Below, piece after piece: positions 19,892 to 28,848 of a DNA stretch of 64,000 bases. Position numbers and translations under genes: made by a program. Origin of the DNA: Porticoccaceae bacterium (GTDB taxonomy: Bacteria > Pseudomonadota > Gammaproteobacteria > Pseudomonadales > Porticoccaceae); NCBI GenBank assembly GCA_018654575.1, contig JABILI010000097.1:1-64000 (forward strand), written 5' to 3'. The notes under the pieces were generated by a model. That model had not been told where the DNA came from, made no database searches, and saw only the letters and a list, made by a program, of their open reading frames with translations. How positions within the stretch are numbered: the first letter of the stretch is position 1; each line of letters begins with the position of its first letter.

Positions 19892-21406
19892 TTAATCTCT
19901 TAGCGGTTTAACCTGAAACGCCCAATCCGCATGATCAGTTGGTCCAGCGGGGCCTATTTTCCCTTCGGCTGAGCGCAGTAAATCCTCGGGGTCGTGAACC
20001 TGTCCTGCCTTCATGATAAGCCGAATACTCCGTGCGGTCTTAATATCCTCCAATGGATTTCCTTTGACGACCAACAGGTCGGCAGATTTACCAGATTCTA
20101 GTGATCCTAGGCGGTCCGCAACACCAAGTGCCATGGCACCATTAATAGTAGCCGCTTTCAAAACATCAATAGGCGGTAAGCCTGCGTAGGTCATCGCTAG
20201 TAACTCCCTGTGATAGGCAAATCCCGGTAGCATGTTGGTATAGACCGGCTCATCAGTACCAACCACCAGAAGATGCTTACCCCCAGCGTCATAAAGTGCC
20301 ATTAGCTCAATTATGCGCTGGTCATACTCCTTTTGTTCTGACTCGGGTGACGGGATACCTCGCTGTAAAAGGCGAGCCTGAGTGTAGGGCGTAAAATATT
20401 TTGATTCGTCGGCCCATGTCATTTCAGTAGGATGTGCATTGCGCAGATTGATACCCCCGTACATTTGCAAGTTGGGGCCATAATAAACCTGATGCTTTAT
20501 CATTAGATCAACCATCTCGTTCATTTGTGCGCTTCTTGGGTCGTCTCGCCCAAGGGCAAGCGTAAGCTGATGCTCAATGCGATCCATGCCCATTAGAATG
20601 GCATCACGCGTAGAGACGTCATATTCGACATTGTAGTTAGCAAGATGGCCCGTTGTTGTCATGCCATGCTTGTGTGCTTGCTCAATAATGATCTTTGCCT
20701 CATCCGGTGTTGCCTGTTTTATTTTGAGGCTGACAACGTCTTCTTGGGCCCACTTATCAACCTCGTCTCTTATCTCCTTTTCAGTAATGTTATTTGGCCA
20801 GGCCGCACATTCATCAGCCGCCACACTAACGTTGTACTCGCAGCGAAAGGCACCAAAGTAAGGGCCAGACACAAATAAGTGTGGCCCAATAGCGTGGCCC
20901 GCTTCAATGAGATCGCGCTGGGCAATGACACGCTCAGGATAAAATTCCCCCGCTGACCAGGTGGCAGTGACACCGTTGGCGAGAAATACAATGCCGTTAT
21001 AAACCACTTCCTCCGCGCGACCTTGGTCAATGAGGTCTAAATTATAGTGCGCATGTAAGTCGATGAAGCCAGGTAGAATTGTTTCTGACTCGGCTAATTC
21101 TATAACTCGGGCGAGCGTTGAACTTTGTTCATTAGAAAGAAAATCAACATCGACTATTTTGCCATCGTGAATAAGTATTCCGCTGTTGCGCCGGCGATTT
21201 TCGCTGATGCCATCAAATAACCAGCCTCCACGGATCAGTAACGATCCCGTCGCTGCTACAACATCCTTATCGCTGGCTAAGGCCTGTGTGAAATTAGCCA
21301 ACACAAAAATTGTGTAGATAAAAAACCTTATAGAATATCGTGTGCTAGGTAGATTCTCCCGCGGACGGACGGTTGAATCTAAACTATTTAAAATATTACG
21401 CTTCAT
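19892..21406 (-). CDS. Exported metal-dependent amidohydrolase
   Basis: 504 residues with an N-terminal hydrophobic export signal (about 27-45, FFIYTIFVLANFTQALA). TIM-barrel amidohydrolase motifs are visible: FIDLHAHYNLD (first metal His pair), SLKIKQATPDEA (bridging Lys region), GHLANYN, IEHQLTLA and VVGTDEP (catalytic Asp). The C-terminal LGSLESGKSADLLVVKGNPLEDI is typical of the imidazolonepropionase/prolidase-like group. Substrate unknown. It is transcribed toward the sulfatase with about 150 bp between, and both are exported hydrolases. Confidence 0.82.
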   Translation of the reverse strand: MKRNILNSLDSTVRPRENLPSTRYSIRFFIYTIFVLANFTQALASDKDVVAATGSLLIRGGWLFDGISENRRRNSGILIHDGKIVDVDFLSNEQSSTLARVIELAESETILPGFIDLHAHYNLDLIDQGRAEEVVYNGIVFLANGVTATWSAGEFYPERVIAQRDLIEAGHAIGPHLFVSGPYFGAFRCEYNVSVAADECAAWPNNITEKEIRDEVDKWAQEDVVSLKIKQATPDEAKIIIEQAHKHGMTTTGHLANYNVEYDVSTRDAILMGMDRIEHQLTLALGRDDPRSAQMNEMVDLMIKHQVYYGPNLQMYGGINLRNAHPTEMTWADESKYFTPYTQARLLQRGIPSPESEQKEYDQRIIELMALYDAGGKHLLVVGTDEPVYTNMLPGFAYHRELLAMTYAGLPPIDVLKAATINGAMALGVADRLGSLESGKSADLLVVKGNPLEDIKTARSIRLIMKAGQVHDPEDLLRSAEGKIGPAGPTDHADWAFQVKPLRD

Positions 21407-21472
21407 AATTGATACTTCTTCTCACAAATAAGGACTGCATACAGGAATCAAAAAACCATGAGTTTTTAGGCT

Positions 21473-21919
21473 TTATAAGCGAAGCTCCATGTCTACGCGA
21501 TGCATACCCGACCCCCATCCATTGTCTATAGTAGCGATCTCTATGGCACCAAACTTAGCAAAGAATGGCGATGATTTATGGCTTGCTGCAATGTTGATCA
21601 AACTAGCCCCTGAATCAAGCGCCACAGCAGAGATTCGACTCATAATAACCGAACCAATACCCAACCTTTGGGAGCGCGGGTTCAGTAGAATCCAATTGAG
21701 GCTTTTTTGCTGTAAACCATGTTCTGACAGCCCAAAAGCTCCTGCGACTTTATCTTCAGTTAAGCACAGTTCGTAGTCGAATGGGTTGGCGTCAAGAAAC
21801 TCTGCATAACCGACACGCTCATTAGGCGCAAAGAACTCCGGACAGTTCGCATCAAAGAGTCCAAGACAGACGGACTTATCGGTCGATGAGTATGGCCTGA
21901 AAATGATGTTTGTTTCCAT
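21473..21919 (-). CDS. GNAT-family N-acetyltransferase
   Basis: 148 residues with the GNAT core. The acetyl-CoA loop region (LNPRSQRLGIGSVIMSRI) is near residues 78-95, and the terminal strand holds ASHKSSPFFAKFGAIEI. Acceptor substrate unknown. It lies between the amidohydrolase and the threonine aldolase on the same strand and may be co-transcribed with them. Confidence 0.75.
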   Translation of the reverse strand: METNIIFRPYSSTDKSVCLGLFDANCPEFFAPNERVGYAEFLDANPFDYELCLTEDKVAGAFGLSEHGLQQKSLNWILLNPRSQRLGIGSVIMSRISAVALDSGASLINIAASHKSSPFFAKFGAIEIATIDNGWGSGMHRVDMELRL

Positions 21920-21963
21920 GTGATTAGCCTGTGATGGTGGGTGAGGCCCTGACTGACTTAGTG

Positions 21964-23040
21964 CTAAGCCTTAGTAGCTGAGAAATAATTGCGAATGAGG
22001 TCACAGAAGTCTTCACGCTGGACATCTTGAGTAACAAACGAGGTGACTAGCCGCGCGAATATCTCGTCCTCAGCTATTGTGATATTGGGCGGCAAGGTGT
22101 CGACATACCAGTCATAAAATTCTGCACCGGCAGCCTGTAAATGTTCTGCTAACCCTTTGGGCATGATGACAAAAAGTTCATTGGATTCTACTGGCCAAAC
22201 TAACTGCAGGCAGTCAAAAGTCGCAATTTGTTTGGCTAACTGAGTGGCCTGAGTATTGGCGTGTTGAGCCAGATCAAGCCAATGGTCATCTTTCAACCAG
22301 CCAACCATTTGAGCACCAAACAGGCGCCCCTTTGACAGTAAGTGCCCTCCTCGCTTACGACGATAAGTAAAGGTATCGGCTAACTCTTTGTTGAAAAATA
22401 TAACCACCTCGGCACAGAGCGCACCACACTTAGTTGCGCCCAAACAGAGCACGTCTACGCCTGCCTTCCACGATAACTCTGCGGGGGTGCATTGCTGCGA
22501 GGCGACAGCATTGGCAAACCTTGCCCCGTCCATATGCACGCTTAAGCCATTGTCTTTAGCCATTCTACTAAGTACCGACACTTGCTCTGGTGTGTAGACA
22601 AGGCCAGATTCGCTGGCCTGAGTAATGCTCAAAGCAGCTGCTCGTACATTATGTGGGTAGTCGGTGCCTATTGTTTGCAAATAGTCTTGCAGGTGTTTTG
22701 GGCTAATTTTGCCTTCGCCCTGAGAAATAGACCGCATGCGTGCGCCACCGGTAAACAGTTCTGGAGCGGTGGACTCATCCAAAATAATATGAGCACTGTC
22801 ATGGCAGAGTATAGACTCCCAAGGTTCCACCATGCACGACAAGGCCAGTGAGTTTGCCGCGGTGCCGGTAGCCACAAAATAGGCCTCAAGGTCACATTCA
22901 AAAAGGGTCTTTAGGGCCTCTACGGCCTTATTAGTCCATTGGTCATCACCATAACCATGGGTATAACCGCTGTTAGCCTGTGTTAGCATCGCTAGTACCT
23001 GCGAAGATGCGCCGGTTTGATTGTCACTGCCAAAATACAT
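21964..23040 (-). CDS. ltaE: Threonine aldolase family PLP enzyme
   Basis: Cleaves L-threonine/allo-threonine to glycine and acetaldehyde. Beta-eliminating-lyase fold: N-terminal FGSDNQTGASSQVL, GYGDDQWT, the cofactor-contact segment FVATGTAANSLAL, HMDGARFANA (Asp to PLP nitrogen) and the PLP lysine in LCLGATKCGAL. The 358-residue length suits the bacterial low-specificity group. GGAG lies just upstream of the start. Stereospecificity is not readable. Confidence 0.85.
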   Translation of the reverse strand: MYFGSDNQTGASSQVLAMLTQANSGYTHGYGDDQWTNKAVEALKTLFECDLEAYFVATGTAANSLALSCMVEPWESILCHDSAHIILDESTAPELFTGGARMRSISQGEGKISPKHLQDYLQTIGTDYPHNVRAAALSITQASESGLVYTPEQVSVLSRMAKDNGLSVHMDGARFANAVASQQCTPAELSWKAGVDVLCLGATKCGALCAEVVIFFNKELADTFTYRRKRGGHLLSKGRLFGAQMVGWLKDDHWLDLAQHANTQATQLAKQIATFDCLQLVWPVESNELFVIMPKGLAEHLQAAGAEFYDWYVDTLPPNITIAEDEIFARLVTSFVTQDVQREDFCDLIRNYFSATKA

Positions 23041-23067
23041 CGTAATGCTCCGCTAAAAATGGGGCCA

Positions 23068-24492
23068 TTAACCCTCTACAGGCTGAATTTTTGTCACCGC
23101 AAAGGCCGCTAGTGCTCGCTCTCTGGATTCTTTAATATCCATTATAGGTGCTGGGTAGTTATTGCCAATGTCGACCCCAGCCGCAGTGAGCACCTCAGCG
23201 GGTGCCAACCAAGGCGTATGAATATATTTTTCGGGCATGTTAGAAAGCTCTGGTACATAGCGGCGAATGTAGCTGCCCTGCTTGTCAAACTTTTCGCTTT
23301 GCGTGATGGGGTTAAAGATTCTAAAGAAGGGAGCGGCATCTGCACCACAACCAGCGCTCCACTGCCAACCGGCACTATTGCTGGCAAGGTCTGCGTCAAC
23401 TAAGCAATCCCAAAACCATTGCTCACCCTTATGCCAGTGTATGAGTAAATTCTTTACCAAAAATGAGCCAACTACCATGCGCACGCGGTTGTGCATGTAA
23501 CCGGTCGTGTCAAGTTCACGCATACCTGCATCGACCAATGGGTAGCCTGTTTTACCCTCTTGCCACGCTTTTAAATCAGCGTCCGTGTTCTCTGCCCAAG
23601 GGAAAAGGTTAAAGCGTACCTGCAAATTGTCGGTTGGCAACGTAGGGAAATGGTAGAGCAAATAGTAAGAGAACTCGCGCCAACCCAATTCACTCATAAA
23701 GGTATCTAGACTTTTTTCGTTGGTAATAAAAGCTCCTGCTTCTGCCGCACGATGCCACGCTATGTTTGGCGATATTTGACCAAAATGCAGGTAGGGCGAA
23801 AGGCGTGACACGTTCTGTTTGTCTGGGAAATTTCGCCCTTCACGATAATCTTGTAACTCGTCTATAACAAACTCATCAAGGCGTTCATGGGCGGCAGCTT
23901 CACTGATATCCCAGCGCACTTTCATTTGCTCGTCCCAGTTAATTTTAGGCAGTAAATTTAAGTCTTTTAGGGGTAGTGAGTGGACACTATTTTTACTTAA
24001 GTTGATGCCTTTAGGCGGGTCCAATGGCCTACGTGGCGCAGCAACAGAAAGACAACCACGGCGATAATAAGGCGTGAATACTTTGTAGGGAGTGCCATCT
24101 TTTTTAAGCACTTGCCAAGGTTCCCACAACAGCGAGCCATTGAAACTTTGCACCTCAAGACCATCGTCTTTAAGCGCTGTTTTAAGGGTGGCATCGCGGG
24201 CAATACGCCAAGGCTCATAACAACGATTCCAAGTGATAGCTGCGGCTCCGGTTTGCGCGGCAAAGTTACGAAGGATGGTTAGTGCATCACCCTGAAAAAG
24301 TTGTAACCCTTGCTTGAGAGAATCGTTTAGATCTTCCAGCGCATAATGTAACCACCAACGGCTAGCACCACCCATTTTCCAACTGTCGGCGCCTTGATCA
24401 TCAAGAATATAGACCGGAATAATCTCACCACGCTCGCAAGCGGCACAGAGTGCTGGGTTGTCGGCAAGCCTTAGATCTTGACGAAACCACAT
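23068..24492 (-). CDS. phrB: Deoxyribodipyrimidine photolyase
   Basis: Light-driven repair of cyclobutane pyrimidine dimers; class I photolyase with an N-terminal antenna domain and a C-terminal FAD domain. Visible: WFRQDLRLADNPALCAA, VDAGMRELDTTGYMHNRVRM and NSAGWQWSAGCGADAAPFF (FAD/tryptophan chain region). The track start MWFRQD is a few residues shorter than usual. The in-frame codons upstream (encoding KAPTI) look like the natural first strand but hold no ATG, GTG or TTG before a stop. The minus strand has GAGG nine bases ahead of an ATC at about -36. The start is therefore uncertain. Confidence 0.88.
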   Translation of the reverse strand: MWFRQDLRLADNPALCAACERGEIIPVYILDDQGADSWKMGGASRWWLHYALEDLNDSLKQGLQLFQGDALTILRNFAAQTGAAAITWNRCYEPWRIARDATLKTALKDDGLEVQSFNGSLLWEPWQVLKKDGTPYKVFTPYYRRGCLSVAAPRRPLDPPKGINLSKNSVHSLPLKDLNLLPKINWDEQMKVRWDISEAAAHERLDEFVIDELQDYREGRNFPDKQNVSRLSPYLHFGQISPNIAWHRAAEAGAFITNEKSLDTFMSELGWREFSYYLLYHFPTLPTDNLQVRFNLFPWAENTDADLKAWQEGKTGYPLVDAGMRELDTTGYMHNRVRMVVGSFLVKNLLIHWHKGEQWFWDCLVDADLASNSAGWQWSAGCGADAAPFFRIFNPITQSEKFDKQGSYIRRYVPELSNMPEKYIHTPWLAPAEVLTAAGVDIGNNYPAPIMDIKESRERALAAFAVTKIQPVEG

Positions 24493-24685
24493 GATCGTTG
24501 GTGCCTTCGATTGTTGTAATTCAGCGATGGAGTATATCCTCTGTGGTAATTTTTCTTATATGAAAATTACGACTTAGACGTACATTTAGATTGCTCTTGT
24601 TAGCGACACCGTACCACAAATTATATAATCCCAGTCGTGCAGTCTGTTATAATTTTTCTCTCAAATTTTGCTTGGAAATTACACA

Positions 24686-25978
24686 ATGAATGTTCTGGTT
24701 ATTGGCTCTGGTGGACGCGAACACGCACTGGCTTGGAAGACATCTCAATCATCGAGTGTCAGCACCGTTTATGTGGCACCGGGCAATGCAGGAACGGCGA
24801 TGGAGCCTAATCTGGAAAACGTTGCGATCTCGGTTGCGGACTTTACCGTACTGGCTGACTTTGCCGAGAACAATAACGTTGGCCTAACCATCGTTGGCCC
24901 TGAGCAACCATTAGTGGATGGCATTGTTGATTATTTTGAATCACGTGCATTACCAATTTTTGGGCCCTCTGGTGGTGCAGCCCAGCTAGAAGGCTCTAAA
25001 GTATTTACCAAAGACTTTCTTGAACGCCAACAAATACCGACTGCTAACTATGGCAACTTTACTGAGGTCGATGCTGCGCTTGAATACCTACAACAGGTTG
25101 GCGCACCCATTGTAGTTAAAGCCGACGGCTTGGCCGCGGGCAAGGGTGTCATTGTGGCCATGACCATGGTTGAAGCTGAAGATGCAGTGCGCGACATGCT
25201 CGCCGGCAATGCCTTTGGCGAAGCCGGGAGCCGTGTGGTGATAGAAGAATTTTTAGATGGCGAAGAAGCCAGCTTTATTGTGATGGTAGATGGCAAAAAT
25301 GTATTACCAATGGCCACCAGTCAAGATCATAAGCGTGCCGGCAACGGCGACACTGGTCCTAATACCGGAGGCATGGGCGCATACTCGCCAGCACCCGTGG
25401 TGGATGAGGTGATTTATCAGCGAATTATGGATGAGGTGATTTATCCAACGGTTAAGGGCATGGCTGATGAGGGCAATGACTACACTGGCTTTTTATATGC
25501 TGGACTAATGATTATGGGCGACGGCACCCCTAAGGTCATTGAGTACAACTGCCGCTTTGGCGACCCAGAAACTCAGCCCATACTGCTTCGCCTACAATCT
25601 GACTTGGTGACTCACTGTTTAGCTGCTTTAGCGGGCACACTAGATCAACAAACAGCGCAGTGGGATCCGCGTCCCTCTATCGGCGTGGTACTAGCCGCAG
25701 GTGGTTACCCTGGAAGCTATCGTGGTGGTGATGTTATTTCGGGTTTATCTGATGCGCCTGCTGAGACGGGCCAGAAGGTCTTTCATGCCGGCACTGCCAT
25801 AGCCGATGGTAATGTGGTGACCAGTGGCGGACGCGTACTCTGCGCGACCGCAATGGGCGATACCGTGTCTGAAGCTCAGGCTCGTGCTTATGACCTGGCC
25901 TCGAAGATTCATTGGAATGATATTTATCTGCGTGATGATATTGGTTGGCGCGCAATTGCTCGGGAACAAACTAGCTAA
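24686..25978 (+). CDS. purD: Phosphoribosylamine-glycine ligase PurD
   Basis: Second step of purine synthesis. The ATG at 24686 gives the canonical MNVLVIGSGGREHALAWK; the track's TTG adds six residues. ATP-grasp features: KVFTKDFLERQQIPTA, VVKADGLAAGKGVIVA, NTGGMGAYSPAP and IEYNCRFGDPETQ. A TATAAT lies at 24648-24653, compatible with its own promoter, needed because purH is now remote and terminated. 430 residues is normal. Confidence 0.96.
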   Translation: MNVLVIGSGGREHALAWKTSQSSSVSTVYVAPGNAGTAMEPNLENVAISVADFTVLADFAENNNVGLTIVGPEQPLVDGIVDYFESRALPIFGPSGGAAQLEGSKVFTKDFLERQQIPTANYGNFTEVDAALEYLQQVGAPIVVKADGLAAGKGVIVAMTMVEAEDAVRDMLAGNAFGEAGSRVVIEEFLDGEEASFIVMVDGKNVLPMATSQDHKRAGNGDTGPNTGGMGAYSPAPVVDEVIYQRIMDEVIYPTVKGMADEGNDYTGFLYAGLMIMGDGTPKVIEYNCRFGDPETQPILLRLQSDLVTHCLAALAGTLDQQTAQWDPRPSIGVVLAAGGYPGSYRGGDVISGLSDAPAETGQKVFHAGTAIADGNVVTSGGRVLCATAMGDTVSEAQARAYDLASKIHWNDIYLRDDIGWRAIAREQTS

Positions 25979-26004
25979 TTCCAAACTCACTAAAGGAGAG
26001 TTAT

Positions 26005-26742
26005 GTGTTCAGCGATAACGTCTTTTTTAGCGCTGATATTGGTTTTACATCGTTTAGCCAATCGCATCTGGGTGCGGTGATTGTTTTTGTCCTTTTTGCG
26101 GTGATCTTTGTCAATGCTGCACAACGCTTAGATGATCGTCAAAACTTGCTGCTAACACGTTTAACGTCCGTTTTTATTAGCCTCACAGTAATCGTTTGGA
26201 CCTCTATCCATATAGTCTATGGTAGGTTCGATCCAGCGGTTAATTTACCTCTGTCGATCTGCAACCTGTTTGCTTTGGTGGCCCCTCTCCTATTTTGGCA
26301 GCCTAATCGGCGGTGCTTCGAAATCGTCTATTTTTTCGTCTTGTCTGGCACACTGCAAGCGATAATCACGCCGGATCCGGACGGTGGTTACCCCAGTTAT
26401 GGGTTCTTTAAATATTGGATTGTTCACTGCGGCCTGGTGGTGGTGGTAGTTCACCATCTGATCGCGTTTAAGCTCTATCCTAAGCCACAGGGTATTTTGC
26501 GTACCTTTGTCTGGTTGAACATTTATATCCTGTGTTTAATCCCCATTAACCTTTGGTTGGATGCTAACTATTTCTATATGATGAATAAACCGATTAATCC
26601 ATCGCTGCTAGACTTTCTCGGTCCCTGGCCACTCTACATAGTAGCCACAGAGGGCTTGGCCATGGTATTTTTTGCCTTAGCTTATCTACCTATATTTATC
26701 GCTAGAAAGAACAACCCAAAAATGGATACAATAGACACTTAA
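26005..26742 (+). CDS. TIGR02206-type (YwaF-like) integral membrane protein
   Basis: 245 residues with about six hydrophobic helices. FSQSHLGAVIVFVLFAV near the N-terminus, LPLSICNLFALVAP, and the YGFFKYWIVHCGLVVVVVHHL stretch fit the TIGR02206/TMEM164-like family of unknown function. The GTG start has AAGGAG six bases upstream. An ATG two bases earlier opens a 25-codon out-of-frame ORF and may compete. It sits 26 bp after purD and 20 bp before coq7. Confidence 0.75.
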   Translation: MFSDNVFFSADIGFTSFSQSHLGAVIVFVLFAVIFVNAAQRLDDRQNLLLTRLTSVFISLTVIVWTSIHIVYGRFDPAVNLPLSICNLFALVAPLLFWQPNRRCFEIVYFFVLSGTLQAIITPDPDGGYPSYGFFKYWIVHCGLVVVVVHHLIAFKLYPKPQGILRTFVWLNIYILCLIPINLWLDANYFYMMNKPINPSLLDFLGPWPLYIVATEGLAMVFFALAYLPIFIARKNNPKMDTIDT

Positions 26743-26762
26743 CGATACTTGGATAATGTTTC

Positions 26763-27407
26763 GTGACTAATCGAAAATTAACAGCGCTCGACAGGGTTTT
26801 AGCCCAGCTAGATCAAGGTTTACGCACAGCCTTTAGCGGTGCGCCGCAACCTGGTAGAAAATCTCCTGCAGATACCCTAGCCGATGCCGACCTTAGCGAT
26901 AAAGACCGCGCTCATGCTATTGGTCTTATGCGCGTCAATCATACCGGCGAAGTCTGTGCTCAAGCACTCTATCAAGGTCAAGCGCTAACCGCTAAACTAC
27001 CTGAAGTACGCGAGCAAATGAAGCATTCAGCCGCAGAAGAAATCGACCATTTGGCCTGGTGTGAAGAGCGCATCAATAATCTTGGCGGCCAAACTAGTCT
27101 TCTAAATCCAATTTGGTATGCAATGTCTTTTGGCATTGGTGCTGGAACTGGGCTAATTAATGACAAGCTAAGTCTAGGATTTGTCGCTGCCACTGAAGAT
27201 CAGGTGTCTGCTCACTTAAGTAAGCACCTGTCTGACTTGCCAAAAGAGGACCTAAAGAGCCGAGCTATTGTCGAAGAAATGCTGGTTGACGAACAATGCC
27301 ATGCGCAGACAGCTCGAGAAGCTGGAGGCTACGAATTCCCTTCTCCAGTTAAAAAATTAATGACCTTAGCCTCATCAGCTATGACCCTAAGTAGTTATCG
27401 ATTATAA
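26763..27407 (+). CDS. coq7: 2-polyprenyl-3-methyl-6-methoxy-1,4-benzoquinone monooxygenase (Coq7)
   Basis: Diiron hydroxylase of the penultimate ubiquinone step, used instead of UbiF. All iron ligands are visible in two ExxH pairs: [27 protein letters not shown], and the C-terminal [13 protein letters not shown]. 214 residues with a GTG start. With ubiH and ubiD it is the third ubiquinone gene in the window. Confidence 0.93.
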   Translation: MTNRKLTALDRVLAQLDQGLRTAFSGAPQPGRKSPADTLADADLSDKDRAHAIGLMRVNHTGEVCAQALYQGQALTAKLPEVREQMKHSAAEEIDHLAWCEERINNLGGQTSLLNPIWYAMSFGIGAGTGLINDKLSLGFVAATEDQVSAHLSKHLSDLPKEDLKSRAIVEEMLVDEQCHAQTAREAGGYEFPSPVKKLMTLASSAMTLSSYRL

Positions 27408-27509
27408 GGGGCTGTAATCTCAGAAAATTAGAGTTTTCAAGGCTCGCAAGAATCAATTAGGCAATATACATACACCAGTCGTTTTATTAGAACTATCTAG
27501 GAGATAGCA

Positions 27510-28466
27510 TTAAACATCGATGATGGTTTCTCTCTCCTGAATCAATCCTACTATCTTATCTGACAGCCACTGATGAATTGGCGAACCAGAAGTACGCTGA
27601 TGCTGAAGTAAGACTAATTTTATTTTACCTTCGTGGGGAATATCCGCCGGGTAGCGCTTACGAACAATGCGATGCATTTCTCGCTCCATAGTCACTCCGT
27701 ACTTAGCCGCAACCATCAGGCAGTCGGTGTCACATACGGTCTCCATTGCGGTCATCAACTGGTTGGTCACCAAGGTCTTTTTACGCTTGAGACCTAACTC
27801 CCGAAGCGCTCGATCAAATCGAGCATCAGTTCTTGCGCTGACTCTCTTGGAGATTAGTAGATAATATTGAATAAACGGATATTTAAGAATTTCGGCCAGT
27901 GTGACGGTCTCTTTATGTGCTAAGGGATGGCCTTCCCGCATCCAAATTGATGGGGTAAAAATAGCCAATGGTGTTGTCGAAATATCGTCTGTCGTGGTCT
28001 TTTCAATATCGATCGCAAAATCTAAGACACCGTCGGCTAGCTCACCTTCCACCGAGTCAGTTTCACTTGAGATAGATAAGATTAATCCTGGCGCATATTC
28101 AGTAATCACTTTGGTTAACTGTGATATCAAAGAGATAGCGACAAATTCGGGTACAGCAATGGTAATCTCACCAACATAAGTTGTGGGGTCAAATTCACCC
28201 TCACTAACCATATCCAGAATCCCATCAAGTAGTCTTGGTAATCGTTGCTGAAGGTCCCTTGCTTTTGGCGTGGGGACGAGCTCATTGCCAGTTCGTGTAA
28301 ACAACGGGTCGTCAAGTTGATAGCGCAATCGCTGAAGCACGCGACTCATAGCTGGCTGGCTGATAAATAGGCGTGCAGCGGCGCGAGTAACACTTTTCTC
28401 TTCAAGCAGAGCCTGTAGCGAAACCAGTAGATTTAAGTCAAGCCGTGAAAGTTTTTGTAAGTTCAT
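27510..28466 (-). CDS. LysR-family transcriptional regulator
   Basis: 318 residues. N-terminal winged HTH: LDLNLLVSLQALLEEKSVTRAAARLFISQPAMSRVLQRLR, with the FISQPAMS recognition helix. The effector domain spans about 90-300 (EITIAVPEFVAISL). It resembles the NodD/LinR-like branch that begins LDLNLL; the ligand is unknown. Its start lies 30 bp from copy 1 of a 40-bp element repeated at 28747, so it may regulate the twin units next to it. That link is inference from position. Confidence 0.88.
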   Translation of the reverse strand: MNLQKLSRLDLNLLVSLQALLEEKSVTRAAARLFISQPAMSRVLQRLRYQLDDPLFTRTGNELVPTPKARDLQQRLPRLLDGILDMVSEGEFDPTTYVGEITIAVPEFVAISLISQLTKVITEYAPGLILSISSETDSVEGELADGVLDFAIDIEKTTTDDISTTPLAIFTPSIWMREGHPLAHKETVTLAEILKYPFIQYYLLISKRVSARTDARFDRALRELGLKRKKTLVTNQLMTAMETVCDTDCLMVAAKYGVTMEREMHRIVRKRYPADIPHEGKIKLVLLQHQRTSGSPIHQWLSDKIVGLIQERETIIDV

Positions 28467-28495
28467 CAGAGCCTCTTAGCAGGTATACCAAAAAC

Positions 28496-28535
28496 GCATA
28501 TAGTTCATGCAATAAATGCATTTGTATTATGCCTC
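28496..28535 (+). repeat. Twin promoter/operator-like element, copy 1
   Basis: A 40-bp element, 30 bp upstream of the LysR start, almost identical to one at 28747-28787. Both hold GCATATAGTT, ATGCA steps and ATGCATTTGTATTATG. The shared part differs at about five positions and one indel. TATTAT near the right end could be a -10 box reading rightward. It could equally be a LysR operator controlling both directions. Confidence 0.6.
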
Positions 28536-28660
28536 GTGACCAACTATATTAGCAACCTCGAAGTAGTCATTAGATTTTTTAAATCCAACAGCTAAGAACT
28601 AGATTTAAAATTTGACCCGAGAGCGCACTACCAGTTTCGTTCGCGACCATTACCCCTCTT
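28536..28660 (+). ncRNA. Candidate small RNA between twin element copy 1 and its terminator
   Basis: About 125 bases between a promoter-like element and a strong terminator, with no ATG-initiated ORF on the plus strand. The matching second unit has the same two ends but encloses a 35-codon ORF. If copy 1 is a promoter the product would be a non-coding RNA of roughly 150-180 nt including its terminator. No known sRNA family was recognised, and transcription is inferred only. Confidence 0.3.
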
Positions 28661-28712
28661 AATCCTGCTACAGGATTTTTCAAAGGGACCTTTCTAAGGT
28701 CCCTTTTTTTTT
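28661..28712 (+). terminator. Double-hairpin terminator, twin copy 1
   Basis: Hairpin AATCCT/AGGATT, then hairpin GGGACCTT/AAGGTCCC with a three-base loop and nine T residues. The same two-hairpin design, preceded by the same ACCCCTCTT, recurs at 29025. The plus-strand T tract indicates rightward transcription. Confidence 0.8.
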
Positions 28713-28746
28713 CGTGTTTCGAAAACCCTAAGGTCATATCATTTAT

Positions 28747-28787
28747 GCATATAGTTGATGCTTATAATGCATTTGTATTATGACCTC
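28747..28787 (+). repeat. Twin promoter/operator-like element, copy 2
   Basis: Second copy of the element at 28496, 35 bp after the first terminator and about 60 bp before the small ORF. TTGATG and TATTAT could act as -35 and -10, though the 15-base spacing is short. The ATGCAT steps make it partly palindromic, compatible with an operator. Confidence 0.6.
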
Positions 28788-28848
28788 TCGCGCAATATAG
28801 TACGCGCATCGGAGCAATAACGCTCTCAAACGGTTAAGGAAAATAGAA

